Shown here: positions 36,232-48,445 of the stretch, piece by piece
How the letters are laid out: the number at the start of each line of letters is the position of its first letter
Numbering within the stretch: position 1 is the first letter of the stretch
Source of the DNA: Acanthosepion lycidas
Lineage: Eukaryota > Mollusca > Cephalopoda > Sepiida > Sepiidae
Direction of reading: 5' to 3'
DNA length: 64,000 bases
NCBI GenBank assembly: GCA_963932145.1
Contig: OZ010577.1
Span: 19,839,227-19,903,226, forward strand
Program-made: the position numbers and the translations under genes
The notes under the pieces: generated by a model
What the model was told of the DNA's origin: nothing
What the model saw: the letters and a program-made list of their open reading frames with translations, nothing else
Databases searched by the model: none

Positions 36232-36375
36232 TTCTTCAAATAAGGAGATAAAAGAAACTAAAACACAAAGGGGTTACTGAGAGTGAAAGAAACAGAGAGG
36301 GCAATAAAAGAAATAGATTCAAAGAGATGGAAGATGACATTGCATTTAAATATACGAAGATCAGTTGATCGGAAA
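36232..36375 (+). repeat. Dispersed repeat shared with 45598-45745
   Basis: Shares GGGGTTACTGAGAGTGAAAG, GGCAATAAAAGAAATAGATT and GACATTGCATTTAAATAT with the block at 45598-45745 (GGGGTTATTGAAAGTGAAAG, TTTGCATTTAAATTTTTAAA). No protein signature; origin unknown. Confidence 0.55.
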
Positions 36376-36393
36376 TAAATGCAAGAGAAGAAA

Positions 36394-36459
36394 CTACGAG
36401 CTGCAGGTAACCAACAGTGAACCTACGAGCTGCAGGTAACCAACAGTGAACCTACGAGC
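36394..36459. repeat. 29-bp tandem repeat, 2.3 copies
   Basis: The unit starting CTACGAGCTGCAGGTAACCA recurs with exact 29-bp period at 36394, 36423 and (partial) 36452. The first two copies are identical. Confidence 0.9.
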
Positions 36460-36790
36460 TACACAAGCAGTTAAATCAATAAACACTCCAGCTCAGCCCC
36501 AAAATGTTTCTCTTCCAAATGCTGGGAACTAAATTCAGTGGTAGCAATAAAATTTAGTTTTCTTGGGCGGGGGGAGACAGCTACATAATTAATACAAATA
36601 TAAAGTTTGTCACTTAACTGATTGGTGATCTCAAAATTGGAAAATAATATAATGAAAACACAAAAATCGAAAAAACTGCAGTTAATTGCTAAAACTGCCT
36701 GAAGAGTGGGTTGAACAATTACCAAAAAGTTTAATCTACAAATCAAAGTGCAGATAAAGCTGAATATAATATCAATTATCTGGATGACAA

Positions 36791-36792
<2 letters not shown>

Positions 36793-36874
<82 letters not shown>

Positions 36875-36875
36875 T
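36793..36875. repeat. (TA)n followed by (CA)n
   Basis: About 65 bp of TA followed directly by about 18 bp of CA. The open frame on the minus strand through it (36471-36872) is a repeat artefact. Confidence 0.95.
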
Positions 36876-37057
36876 TCTGAGTTGACAATGCCAATATAGG
36901 ACTTCTCGGTTGAAACAGCTATTGGAATGAGGTAAATTTTGATTTCTATTCTATGTAATTTATATGCTCTGTTATAATAAATACATTAAGGTTTTTTTGT
37001 GGATCAGTTTTAATATTTTATATTATTAGGATTGACTTTGATTATATACCAACAGAT

Positions 37058-37123
<66 letters not shown>

Positions 37124-37126
37124 AAA

Positions 37127-37903
37127 CTTTATGAACACTAAATTTTTTTTTTTTAAAAAATGAGTAAGCATGAGATGTGGTAGAAGGTGCGGAGGAGGGG
37201 AAAGCAAATGTATTGGAAATGTATCAGTGAGGGATTAAATGAAATATACTTACATTCTTTTCATCCCACTTCAAATGAACTCAAAAGGAACTTTTTAGTA
37301 TGTGTACAATGTGTCATAATTCCCGATCTTTGATTCAAGAGGTTTTTGATCTGGAAATGTTATTATAGTTAATTTTTCTTGTTGACAAATGTTGCTATGA
37401 TTACTGTAAGGTTTTGCTTTTCTTTTTTTTAATTTTCCAATTTACAATCTGATTTTTATTTTTTTCTTTCAATTTCCACACATGGTTGGCTAGTTTAGTA
37501 GAATTTCTAAGGCCTTCTAGATTAAAAGATGATTTATGATTGTACCACTTTTTAAAGTTACCCTATGTATATTTCTTTTTCTGGCCATTTGTATCTATTA
37601 CATAAAAAACAGAAAACCTTACAACAATCATAGCAACATTTGTCAACAAGAAAAATTAACTATAACATTTCCAGGCCAAAATAATCTTTTGAATCAGAGA
37701 TCGGAAATTATGACCAGTTGTATACACACTAAAAAGTTCCTTTTGAGTTCATTTGAAGTGGAATGAAAAGAATGTATGTACATTTCATGTAATCCCTCAC
37801 CAATACATTTCCAATACACTTGATTTCCCCACTCTTCACTTTCTACCACACCTCATATCTTGTGCTTATTTACTTATTTAAAAAGATAGCGTTCATAAAT
37901 TTT
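37127..37903. mobile_element. Foldback element (0.78 kb, arms about 305 bp)
   Basis: Left arm 37127-37432 is inverted at 37596-37903. Clear matching blocks include CACTTCAAATGAACTCAAAA, GGAACTTTTTAGT, GTTAATTTTTCTTGTTGACA, AATGTTGCTATGATT and GTATTGGAAATGTAT. The central 160 bp is AT-rich and non-coding. No terminal motif of a known superfamily was recognised; a (TA)n/(GA)n run directly abuts the left end. Confidence 0.8.
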
Positions 37904-38131
37904 TTTATTTTTAAATAAAAAAAGTGTTAGGAAATCAATTGACAGAAATCACCTGAAGATACCAAAAGGTTGAAACCAAGGTAGTGGAATTGGCTGATGT
38001 CCTAATTTTCTATACTTAAAAGCTCTACATGTTAAATTTAAATCTTTTATATGTATTGAGTAATTTTTAATACTACTGTTACTTGGTCTAATTCAACTTT
38101 GACCATTAATAACAATAATAACATTATTATT

Positions 38132-38134
<3 letters not shown>

Positions 38135-38175
<41 letters not shown>
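38135..38175. repeat. (TA)n microsatellite
   Basis: About 41 bp of TA dinucleotide. Confidence 0.95.
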
Positions 38176-38177
<2 letters not shown>

Positions 38178-39304
38178 CACACGTTTTTATGTGGAGTCTT
38201 CTTGAAACTCAAAGTGAAATAAACTACTTACTAAATGTTGATATTCTTAAAATCTAAAATTCACTGAACTTGTTTCTATACTAAGTGATTATTCTAATTC
38301 CTGGATTAAATGAACTGAACAGATAACAATGGAGATTTGTTTAAAAGATATTTTCTAAAGCTGAAGAGAAAAGGACTATTTAGTTAATAGAAGACAAAAA
38401 ACATTTTAAACATGTCCCTATTATGAAAAGGTGTTGGTTACGGCTTTGAAATAAAAATATTGTGAAATCTTCTGGTAGATGTTCAATACTGTTAATGTAT
38501 TATTAGGAACTTAGAAAGAATGTACTGAGATACAGATAAAATTCTATTTAATGTTTTAACTATTCCAAAAAATAATATACTGTTAAATCTCTCTGGAAAT
38601 ATATAACACTGCTAGAATTGTTTAAAGAATGTCATCAGTGGGATATAAAAAGAAAAAGTTCTAAATCTTTTAGAAATAGAGTAATTCTCTCTCCCTCCAC
38701 TAAGATTCTTAGCTACTTTAACTTTTAGTATTATTCCATACATCAAAAACTTGATACTTCTGAGAAAATAGTATGTCAAGTAAGTTTGTAGGAAAGTTGT
38801 AAGTAAAGCCAAATATTTTGAATCTATCATTCAGTTTAATAAGATGACAAGAAGAATTTCCATGGGAGTTCACTGTTAAGCCTACTTTCAATGATCTTTC
38901 TCATCTATGCACCCAATGCTTTTCTTTCACTCTTGAACACTGTATCACATTTAAATACAAACGGGAAATATCATTGCATTGATAAAAGACACACACACAC
39001 ACCTTATCACAAACTAGAAACAATAAAAAGATTAAAACTTTCTTTTACTGACAAAATATTCTTTTACCGATTCAAATATCACAGTGTAAGCTGATAAAAA
39101 AAGCACTTATTAAAGCAAATTCTTCCTTTCAATTATTTCAAATGAACATAAAAAATACAAGTAAAAGCTAAAAATTAAATTAAATTTTGGTATGAAATTA
39201 AAATTTTGTCTTGACACAAAAGTTAAAATGGCTTTCAAGAATCATTACCAAGATTTTTTTTTTTCACATTTCAATATTTACTTTTAAACAAATTTATACC
39301 ACTT

Positions 39305-39735
39305 TAGACATTTACACTATTTACATCGTTCAGACTGTTGTCCTCATTTTTATTGCCATATTCATGATGCTCTGATCTTCAGGTGATATACGTTGGAATT
39401 TCAAACAGAACACTTTATTTAATCCACGAGGGTAGATGGTTCTAGTTCCATGTGCCATGCCTTTTTTGGATATCACAATATCAGTTAATTCCCTTCAGTA
39501 ACTTAACTTTTCAAGTTTTTGTTCCCTCTGCTGTCGCCAGGTATTGAACTCACAACTCTGAGTCAAGTCATTTTCTGGATTACTCAACCACTGCTTCAAT
39601 GAGTGTATTTTTGGGACTTATAAACCTAATGTCTCAGTTTTTTACCAGAGCTCATATTACAATTTTTGTTATTGCCGTTTTTCTCTAGCTTTCTGTATTA
39701 CTGGTTCCCATATTGTAGTCATGCCTATGCTATAC
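39305..39735 (-). mobile_element. tRNA-related SINE family B, copy 2
   Basis: Second copy of the 21745-22190 repeat in the same orientation. Shared blocks: CAGACTRTTGWCCTCATYTT, CTAGTTCCAYGTGCCATG, GGTATTGAACTCACA, TTACTGGTTCCCATATTGTA. The tRNA-like core (GAGTTCAATACCTGG on the minus strand) is retained; the two copies have diverged substantially. Confidence 0.55.
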
Positions 39736-40232
39736 TTTAAATATTTTCAAATCAGTTTATAATTTCAAGCTTCACAAAACCATTATTTTAAATGCAATCT
39801 TGGACTTCAACTTTCATGATCTACTTCCACTGATCATTTGATATTCTGGAGAAAAAGAAAACAGATTTTTTTTTGATTTCTTGGAGATTGGAATATTTTT
39901 GTTTCCTTGCAAAATTTAAAAATTCTGAAATTCAAATTTCCCCATGAATATTTGCATAATAAGCAACACAGACCAAGGAAAAAAATGATTAAAACTACTG
40001 ATGTCCATTCAGTTTTAACTGGATTTCATACCTGGTTATGATCAAAGATGTTTAATTACACATGTTGCACATGGAGTACATTTAATTATAAAATAATCTT
40101 GTATCAGTAAAGAAATAAGTTCAAAAGTGTTCCTCAGAATATTGGAAAATCTGCTACCCCTCAAAAAGGCATAGTTTAATGGCACAGAAAACATAAAATG
40201 AATAAAAATAATGGTTAGTTATTTTGGACTAC

Positions 40233-40369
40233 CTTGATTTTGTTATTTGACTTGTGCTGCTTTGGAGGCAGGCTCTCTCCTGGAGAATCCTCATTGCTGT
40301 CAGATGAAAGGGATGCACCTTTCTTTAATTTTTGCTTCTTTTTTCTGGGTCTTCCTTTCAAATTTGGAG
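40233..40369 (-). CDS. ARID5B: ARID5B-like, AT-hook exon
   Basis: Completes residue 150 (G|CT, Ala) and codes 151-195. APNLKGRPRKKKQKLKK reproduces the APNLKGRPRKKK block of vertebrate ARID5B and contains a GRP-core AT-hook (residues 154-161), a minor-groove DNA-binding motif. A Ser/Asp/Glu-rich acidic linker (SLSSDSNEDSPGES) follows before the ARID domain. The acceptor is preceded by 36 uninterrupted T residues (40372-40407 as A on plus). Donor AAG|GTAGTC. The plus-strand frames across it are shadows. Confidence 0.95.
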
Positions 40370-40410
<41 letters not shown>

Positions 40411-40648
40411 CATCAGGAAAATTTTAAGTATTCAAGATGTACCAAGTTATTAAAAATACCACATTGATCAAGGCTACAAGAAAGTCTAACAGCTCTGGGA
40501 AAAAAAAAAAAAAAATTAAAATTAGATTCAAACCATTTTTAAATCTGAAGGGAGAAATTCTCACGTAAAAAGCAATTTTCAGGTTTTAATTCTTTTAGAA
40601 GATAATTAAATTCTACACTACAAGTAGTAAACTTAAAAACCATAAAAC

Positions 40649-40696
<48 letters not shown>

Positions 40697-40872
40697 AGTG
40701 AGAAAACTTTTCAATATTCAAGTTATGGCATACCATACAATTTCTTATACATACAAGAAACCAACAAGTACACTGTATCAAATATCTTAAACCTGAAGAG
40801 TATTTGCTGATGTCAATCCTATTTAAAGACGGAGAGACCGAGGAAAAAAATAAAAATAAAAAAAAAACTTAC
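40370..40872 (-). other. ARID5B: Short intron (503 bp) with two very long T tracts
   Basis: On the sense (minus) strand it carries a pure 44-nt T tract (40651-40694), a ~16-nt one (40500-40515) and a pure 36-nt T tract (40372-40407) that touches the AG acceptor. The donor is G|GTAAGT at 40872. Confidence 0.9.
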
Positions 40873-41103
40873 CCAAATATTCACAGCAAATGTCCAGATT
40901 AGCCAAATCTGGATCATTGAAAGTGTCCCTGCAGAACATGATCCGCCCATGACGGGTTTTCATCATGATACCACCACAGGCAGCCACAAAGACATTCTTA
41001 AAAAATTTCTCTTTGACATTCTCACATCTTCTAGAGATGGCCCGATAACGGCAGTAAATTGAATAACTCACAATTTTCACCTCTGTATTAACTGGCTCAG
41101 TTT
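40873..41103 (-). CDS. ARID5B: ARID5B-like, conserved N-terminal region exon
   Basis: Completes residue 73 (G|AA, Glu) and codes 74-149. EVKIVSYSIYCRYRAISRRC, the GGIM segment, GRIMFCRDTFNDPDLANLD, then ICCEYL match the ARID5B-specific conserved N-terminal region (vertebrate pattern VLSYPQYCRYRSM ... LYCRDTFDHPTL ... ICDEF). Only the long ARID5B-type isoform has it, which is the main reason for choosing ARID5B over ARID5A. Acceptor CTCTTCAG at 41104-41105, donor G|GTAAGT. Confidence 0.94.
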
Positions 41104-42029
41104 CTGAAGAGAAAAGAAAAATACTGCATTTCATAAAATTTTGAAATTAAAATAAAAATGACATAAAATGCATTAGTAAATATTTAAAATTATATCCAAT
41201 GAATTTTAAACAGTTCCTACCTATGTTGAAGAAAACAAGAAAGCTAAATGTTTAGTTTTGGTTAAGATCTCAAAGTAAACATTAACCTCTGTAAAAGTGA
41301 TTAGCTAACCTGAATTTTTAAAAAAATATAAACACTTACAAAGAAAAACTTTTAAGTAAATTTAACATCTTCCTCCTCCTCCAATTGATTTAGGAAGGAG
41401 GACATTTTTCAAACTGTCATTCTTCCTTGACTTGTGGAAAATTGTTGCAAATTGGTTACAACAAAACAACCTTTTGAAATATAAAAATAATCCAAACCGT
41501 TTTCTGTTTTTTTTAAAAAAATACTTAAAAGTATTTGTGGAATGACAATGCATTTCAAAATTTATATATTCATATAAATAAATATCATTTTTAATTATAA
41601 TAAATTATTTCCTATATCTTTTATGGTTACCTTAAAATTTTTCTTAAATTGCGATAGTTTTTAATAAAACATCATCTGCCTTTAATGTATTGATAGATAT
41701 TGACACAATTTCTTCTACTTTTAAAGCAAAGATTTACCTTTTCATGTTTAGTATTATTCACCATTAAATCTTATTAAATACACTGAATGCACTTTAAATT
41801 AAAACATTTCAAAAATTTATTACAAACAAGCTGTTTTGTAGCCTGTGAAACAGTCTTTATTCACTAATGATTATGCATGTAGTCACATAGTAAATAGAAA
41901 GCACATCAAATCTAATGACTGTTTCCTCCTAGGGGAATGCATATTTGAATCCTGACAGAGAGCTCATATTTTTCTTTAATAAGATTTCTCAAATATTCAG
42001 GCTTCATATATATTCATATGGTAGGCAAA

Positions 42030-42100
42030 AAATAAATAAATATACTGTTTAATAAATGGAGCACCTATTTAAATATGAGTATCCACTAAAAATAATGTTT
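42030..42100 (+). repeat. Dispersed repeat R, copy 2
   Basis: CTGTTTAATAAATGGAGCAC and AAATATGAGTATCCACTAAA match the copies at 33440-33570 and 58353-58460. It ends at a (TA)n tract. Confidence 0.55.
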
Positions 42101-42131
<31 letters not shown>

Positions 42132-42457
42132 GATAGATAGAGAGAGAGTGAGAAAAGGTTAAGGAGAATGAATGTAAAGTGCAAAAAAAAAAAAAAAAAA
42201 AAAAAAAAGACAGAGATAATCACGACATTCTACCCATGCACACATCTGTGCAGACAGGCACATGGGTGCAAACACACACACACACACACTAAGTGGGGGG
42301 TCTGTCACCAATGGTAAGTGCTATAAGAAAGAAAAATTGAAAAGTATAAGCCGTCAATTGCTGAAGACAAGTGGATGAACAGGCCTGTCTATGAAAACTG
42401 GAGTTGGGATGCTGAAGGTAGCATCAATCAGCTAAATGACAAACCATTTCTTTATTA

Positions 42458-42496
<39 letters not shown>

Positions 42497-43978
42497 CGTG
42501 TGTAGATACATAATGTATTTAATATTTGTGGATAATTAGGCAACAGTAAGTTTTTCTACATTTCAATCTTTCATAATTAAATTGAAAAAGTAAACTCAAA
42601 TAAAAATATAGGTTAGAAGAATATTCTGATATATTGTTTCACAAGATGATTTTTGTTATCTGATAAAAGTAACAGCTCACATATAGAAAGAATAAGTTAA
42701 CAAATTTGTTAATTCTATCAGTAGAAAAATGTCAATTGTTATGTAAAAAAAAACAAAAAAAACATTTGGATTCAATTTATACAAAATCAGGCTTGTGTAA
42801 AACAAAAGCAAATTACAATGAATTAATTTTTAAATAAAAAGAATTTAAAAAAAAAAAATACTATTCAAATTTAAAATAATGACTTTATCTCAGTAATAAC
42901 CTTACTCTACGGCTTATATAATTTGATGATTCTCCAATCTCAAACATAGAAATGTTATCTTGGCTTCAGTGAGATTGTGTTAATGATCTGTGTTCTCAAT
43001 AACTGTCAAAGTCCTTTAATGCTATCATTAGTTGCTGATATAGTCAAGTATTTCTTCATGGGTATCAGTGGCCAAGTACAATTAAAGAACCAGGCTTTTG
43101 AATACTTATTTTCTTAACAGGAGGCACTTTCCATTTAAGATTATCCTAACAGTATTCTTGCTAAATCAACTCCCATTTATTCTTGTGTCTTTCCTTGAAT
43201 ATTTTGATATAGAATAAAAAAGAGGGTTTCTTAATTATGAACAACCTATTCAAAGACACTTTTGTTACTAAATATATTAAATCTTTTTTTTTTTCAGTAA
43301 TTTTTAAGTTTATCTCAATTTTGTTGCTTTTTATCTTTCAATGCATTTCTAAAAATCAAACAAATAATCTGAGAGACAGAAAATATCAAATTAGAAATTC
43401 AGTTAAATTTTAAGCAGTTGACTGATCAACTTATTTGAGAAACTAATTTAGATAAAGAAAATTGCTGTAGTAAGTAACTGCAGGAAGACTGGTAATGTGG
43501 GCTCAGCATATAACAGTTTTCTTATGAAAGCCTCAAGGAGTGCTGAGATTAAGAAGAAAGGAACCCCAGTCTAAAGAGCTTCAGTGAGCATCTTTTTGTT
43601 CATCTATACAGGCTAGAGAATTGTTTAGCCTCATGAAAAGTGAACGCTAACCTCATTAGCAAGTCTGGGTACAAAAATAAGCTCTATCTCAAGAAAAGGT
43701 ATAACAATGGAAAAAGAAAACCTCATTGGATCTTTTCCAGTCTTAGATCAAAAGACATTCTGTGCTTCAGACAAATTATGAGTATACCAGTTCTAATAAT
43801 TTATAGAATATATCAAAGTATCTATTAGAATGTTGATTCCAAGTCCTTATGTCTATACATTATACTGCCTTTTGACATGAGGAAACATTCAAGAAGAAAG
43901 GCTTATTTATAAGTTTTATTTTTAACACTGAAAGACGTCAGATCAGTAAATATTCTATATAAAATGGGTATAAAATCA

Positions 43979-43982
<4 letters not shown>

Positions 43983-44015
<33 letters not shown>
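43983..44015. repeat. (CA)n microsatellite
   Basis: About 33 bp of AC dinucleotide. Confidence 0.95.
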
Positions 44016-44019
<4 letters not shown>

Positions 44020-44362
44020 GATCACAATTTTTAGCTGAATTTTGATGTGAAATTTTCACTGAGTCACATCCTGTTTCATTAATGCAGTTTTTTTTTGTTT
44101 TTTTTAAATAAAATGTTTTCTGATACTGTTGATTCATCATCAAAACCTAAAAATGTTTGTTCCATGCAAGTAATAAGTGCATCAAGGAAAGATATTATGT
44201 TTAAAATATTTGTTGTCTAAAGTAAACACTTTACTTAATAGGCTGCACATTTACTGATGTCTGCATAAAGGACAGAATACCATATATGTACATATTTTAC
44301 CAGTAATATATTAATTAATATACATGTGTGTGTATGTGTATTTAAAACAGAAGTTTGAATTG

Positions 44363-44835
44363 GGTTACAAACAGAAAAATATCACTACAAAGAAAAGAAT
44401 ACTGAATTGTTATGTAATATCAGTCGTATATGGCAGTCAATGCTGGACAATCTCCTCACAGGTGAAGAGACTTGAAGCAACAGAATGTGGACTGAACACG
44501 TGAGCAACAATGAAGTTCTAGAGACAATGGCAAAAAAAAGACCCTTATACTTAACATAAGGAAAGGATAATTGAAATTTCTTGGGCACATAATGCAGAAA
44601 AAGGGCTTGGAAAATTTGATACTCACAGGAAAGATTGAAGAGGGACAGAGGAAAGGAAAGCACAACCTACATGGCAAGCTGGAGTGAATGGATAGCAGAA
44701 AAGAGTTTGAGAGAGATGGCAAAAAGACAAAAATTATTAAGAGCAACAAAGGACAGGAAATTATGGAGAGCCATAATCACCAACATCCTGAAGGGACATT
44801 GGTACATAGAAGAAGAATCAGTTGCTATCCAAAAA
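44363..44835 (+). mobile_element. RTE-like LINE relic, copy 2
   Basis: Homologous to the second half of the 5487-6215 relic. Shared: AATACTGAATTGTTATGTAA, GCTGGACAATCTCCTCAC, ATTGAAATTTCTTGGGCACA, AAGGGCTTGGAAAATTTGAT and GAGAGCCATAATCACCAACA. The part corresponding to about 5810-5860 of copy 1 is deleted. Several frameshifts are present; no functional ORF remains. Confidence 0.75.
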
Positions 44836-45597
44836 TAATACAAACTTGTTGTTTCTGGATATGGCAAAATAAATCACCTAAAATCTTCAGATTGAAACCA
44901 AAATAATGTCAAAAACAAAATTATTATTTCTTGATAGTTCACCCAATACAAGGCCCAAAAGCCACTCTAGGTAGAGGATTACTGAATGATATTGTAAAGA
45001 ATGGTGAAGGAAGAGTATTATGAGGATGGGTAGGATATATATATTGGTTGACAGTGAACTTAAAGAGACCAATTTGTAGTTACCAGAGAAACATGCCACA
45101 ATGTAATGGTTCTGGGGAAGAAGGTGTCTGAGTGGAACACAAAGAGAATGTGGGTGTGATGTGCCATGCAAAGTCAGAGCTGATGGCACTAAAGAGCAAT
45201 AATGAAAGACTGGCAACATTCTGTCCATAGGGTAAAGGTTGCATGGTGCATAAGCATTTTTAAATGCTGATGGACAGTGAGGATTGGGTAAGACCAACCC
45301 AGATATGGCAGCAATATTCCATTCTGGGTTTCATCTGACTCTTGTAAAAAGAGCATGGCAGAAGGTGTTTCTGGAACAATACAAGGAACTGACCATTCTT
45401 TCAACATCTTTAGTGATGACACAATTATATGCATTGAATGATATCAGCCATTGGTCAAAGTAGATGAGCTGACAGACAATGGTCATCAAAGACATTTAGA
45501 GGTACACTCATGTAGTGAGGGAATCTCATAAGTATTATTTCTAGTATTTAAAAAAAAAAAAAAAAATCATTTCACCCCTAAGCAAGACAATAAAAGC

Positions 45598-45745
45598 CAT
45601 AAAGAAGCAAGGGGTTATTGAAAGTGAAAGTAATAAAGAGGACAATAAAATAACAGGGTTCAAAGAGAAAAAGCTGAAGATGGCGATGGACTTTGCATTT
45701 AAATTTTTAAAGATCGTTGTTGACAGGAAATCAAAAAGCTGAAAG
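45598..45745 (+). repeat. Dispersed repeat shared with 36232-36375, lying within the LINE block
   Basis: Follows an A-run at 45549-45565 and interrupts the decayed LINE block between the IQKRIRN segment and the next C-terminal piece. It matches 36232-36375 and is probably a later insertion. Confidence 0.5.
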
Positions 45746-46823
45746 AGAGTTCCAAACTATTAGCATAGACCTTATTATCTAGCAATTTTAACAGTGAAAT
45801 TATGAGATCTAGCTACCAGTCTAGTAATGCACTTAAATTTGTGAAGTCACGGTATCAAAGACAAAAGCTCATCAGATCAATTACCATGTAAATATTCATA
45901 GAAAAAGCAGAGAGAAGCAATATTACAGCAGTGAAAAAAATTACTGAAGCCAAGATGTCAGAACCAATGAAGTTGCGGATTCTTTTCTGGATTTTGTTAA
46001 TAATCTTGATATATAGCAGGAGCACCAGACCAGATATGGCAGCAGTATTCACTGCATGGACAAACTGTATACTTATAAATGTGCAAGATAGATTCAGGTG
46101 AGAAAAATTGTCTACCAAGCAGCAAACCTAGTAATCGACTCAATATAATCATTCCACTTCATGTCAGTGAAAGACAGAGAAGGCACAAGGAGTTACACCA
46201 GCCCTGGAAGTTAGCATCAGTCATACTGATGAAAGACAAAAGAGATTCTCTAAAATGATAAGACAGCAGTTTTGCTTTAAGGGCATTAAAATTTACAAAT
46301 CATTTCTTGACCTAGTTAACAGATTGAAGGTCATTTTTGAGGTCAGTTACCAATTTAATTTTATTGACCCTATCAGAAAGGAGTAAATAGTTGTATCATC
46401 AGCATAGATATGGAGTCAGGAACTGATGATATCTTTAAGATCATTGATGAAAATGTATGTCCAAGGAGACAACTACATTAAGGCAAAAAGATCTAGAGGA
46501 GTGACTGTTCAAGACAACATTCAATGCAGTTTGATAAGAAAGATTGAATCAAATCAAAGAAATAGCCAGGAACACCATAACTCTTGTGAAAAATAACCAG
46601 CATGCCAAACCCTGTCAAACACCTTTAAGATATCTAAAGTAACAGCCCTGAGCTTCACCTTATCTAAAGTTTGATAGACTTTCTGCAATAACTATTAAAC
46701 ATCAGCATTTGACCTAGAGAAGCAAAAGTCGTCATATTTGTCTAAAAGAAAACCCTATGATGCTTAACCAATATATTTTGAAGGAGTGAACAGTTTGCCA
46801 GAATTCTTAAGAACAGGAAACTC

Positions 46824-46854
<31 letters not shown>

Positions 46855-47896
46855 ACAATCTGGAAATCAAAGAGCAGCAAGTCATCTATTGTAGAGTTTG
46901 TAGAGAACAGAGGCCAGTTCAGCAGCACATTTCTTAAGGACACTTGCTGGGATTCATAGCAAAATACATATACAGTATAGCCTCAGTCCTAAGTCGAAGG
47001 TCATGCAAACGTACTCCTGATGCATCAAGTGTAAAGTTGGAAGAGAAATTACAAGCAAAGCATTCTGCTTTATTAGCAGAAGATGATAACACTTCAAATT
47101 GAAGAGAGGAAAGATTGAGAACTTACCATTATTTAACATATACTTATAGAACAGCCAGTAGTCACAAGAACCAAACTTGTAAAAGGCTATACAGTGTCTC
47201 AATATTAGCAAACAATGTCTTAGCCATTCCATATGCTCCCTGTCCAGAAGTGAACTCTGATTCCCTGTTACAATGGTAGGAACTTAACTTTATTACAAGT
47301 GGACAAAGAGGTGCCTATTGTGATCATGTTGGTATAACCAGAAAATCATAGTGGTGGGAAAGTAACTGGAGCTGAGTCACAAGATTAGGACCAATAATAT
47401 TACACATTCTTCTTTGGATCTTATCAAGGGGCTCAATGTAAATAGTAGGGACACTGGACCATATGTGGCAGCAATATTCAAGATATTAAGATTCACAGAC
47501 AAACAGTAGGCATATAAATATGCAAGATACATTCTGGAGAGAAAAACTGTCTTACTCAACATAGTGAACTAACTTTCTTACAGCTGACCTGACAATGAAT
47601 TTAATATAGTCTTTCCACTTCATATCAGCAGAGAACGTGAGCCCAAAAAGGCACAACCAGTCACTTTCCTTTAATGCTGATCGGAGGCAGCAAGGTGTCT
47701 CTCAGATGATTAATGGAGAGAAGTTTAGTTTTGGAGGTGTTAAAAATAACAAGCCATCTTTTGTCCTCTACGGACTGGAAGTCTTTTTGGACATAGCTGC
47801 TATTTTAACCATTTCAGACTGATAAGCCTTCCTATTGAAGCAGGATTAAGTTATTGTCTCATCAGTGTATATACCAAGTTGAGAGCTGATGTCATC

Positions 47897-48266
47897 AGGA
47901 AGGTGATTAATGAAAATTAAAAATAGAGTAGGACCCAAGAATGAATCGCTGGGGGACACATGCATTAGTACAAAAGGATGTAGATGAGTGACTGTTCAGG
48001 ATAACTCATTTCATGATTTGATAGGAAAGACTGAATCAGTGTCCAGAGGCACTGACTTTTCAGACCTGAATGCCAGTGTCTTTCACAAACCCTGCCTATT
48101 CAAACTCAAAGAAAAAAGTTGGAGGAAGGTGATTAATGAAAATTAAAAATAGAGAAGGACCCAAGAATGAATCGCTGGGGGACACATGCATTAGTACAAA
48201 AAGATCTAGAGGAGTGGCTGTTCAGGATAACTTTCATTTCATGATTTGATAGGAAAGACTGAACCA
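47897..48266. repeat. Direct duplication of ~142 bp inside the LINE relic
   Basis: 47897-48037 and 48123-48266 are nearly the same: AGGAAGGTGATTAATGAAAA, CCCAAGAATGAATCGCTGGG, CACATGCATTAGTACAAAA, CATGATTTGATAGGAAAGAC. The starts are 226 bp apart. Confidence 0.9.
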
Positions 48267-48445
48267 GAGACACTGTGGAGAAGAGCTGAATGCCAGACCC
48301 TGCCAAAGGCTTTCGAGATGCCCAATGCAAAAGCCCAGGCTTCACAGTTTTTATCTTGGGCATGATAAACCCTTTCTGCAATTATCATCAGTACATCAGC
48401 AGTTGAGATATAGAAGCTACATTGCTTGTTGGAGAAAAGGCCCTG

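Larger units (their letters stand above)
33849..40232 (-). other. ARID5B: Intron (6.4 kb)
   Basis: Donor AAG|GTAGTC at 40232, acceptor at 33849. It holds a hAT-like element (35025-35468), a repeat shared with 45598-45745 (36232-36375), a 29-bp tandem repeat (36394-36459), (TA)n tracts (36793-36857, 37063-37112, 38135-38175), a 0.8-kb foldback (37127-37903) and a SINE-like repeat (39305-39735). A 39-nt A-run lies at 34858-34896. No exon is seen. Confidence 0.85.

Noticed and set aside
36471-36872. 133-codon minus-strand frame beginning in (TA)n/(CA)n
   Set aside because: The first third is microsatellite translation and the rest has no recognisable signature or splice context.
44635-45297. 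Several overlapping 60-136-codon frames on both strands
   Set aside because: They fall within the RTE-like and jockey/CR1-like LINE relics and are fragments or shadows of those.
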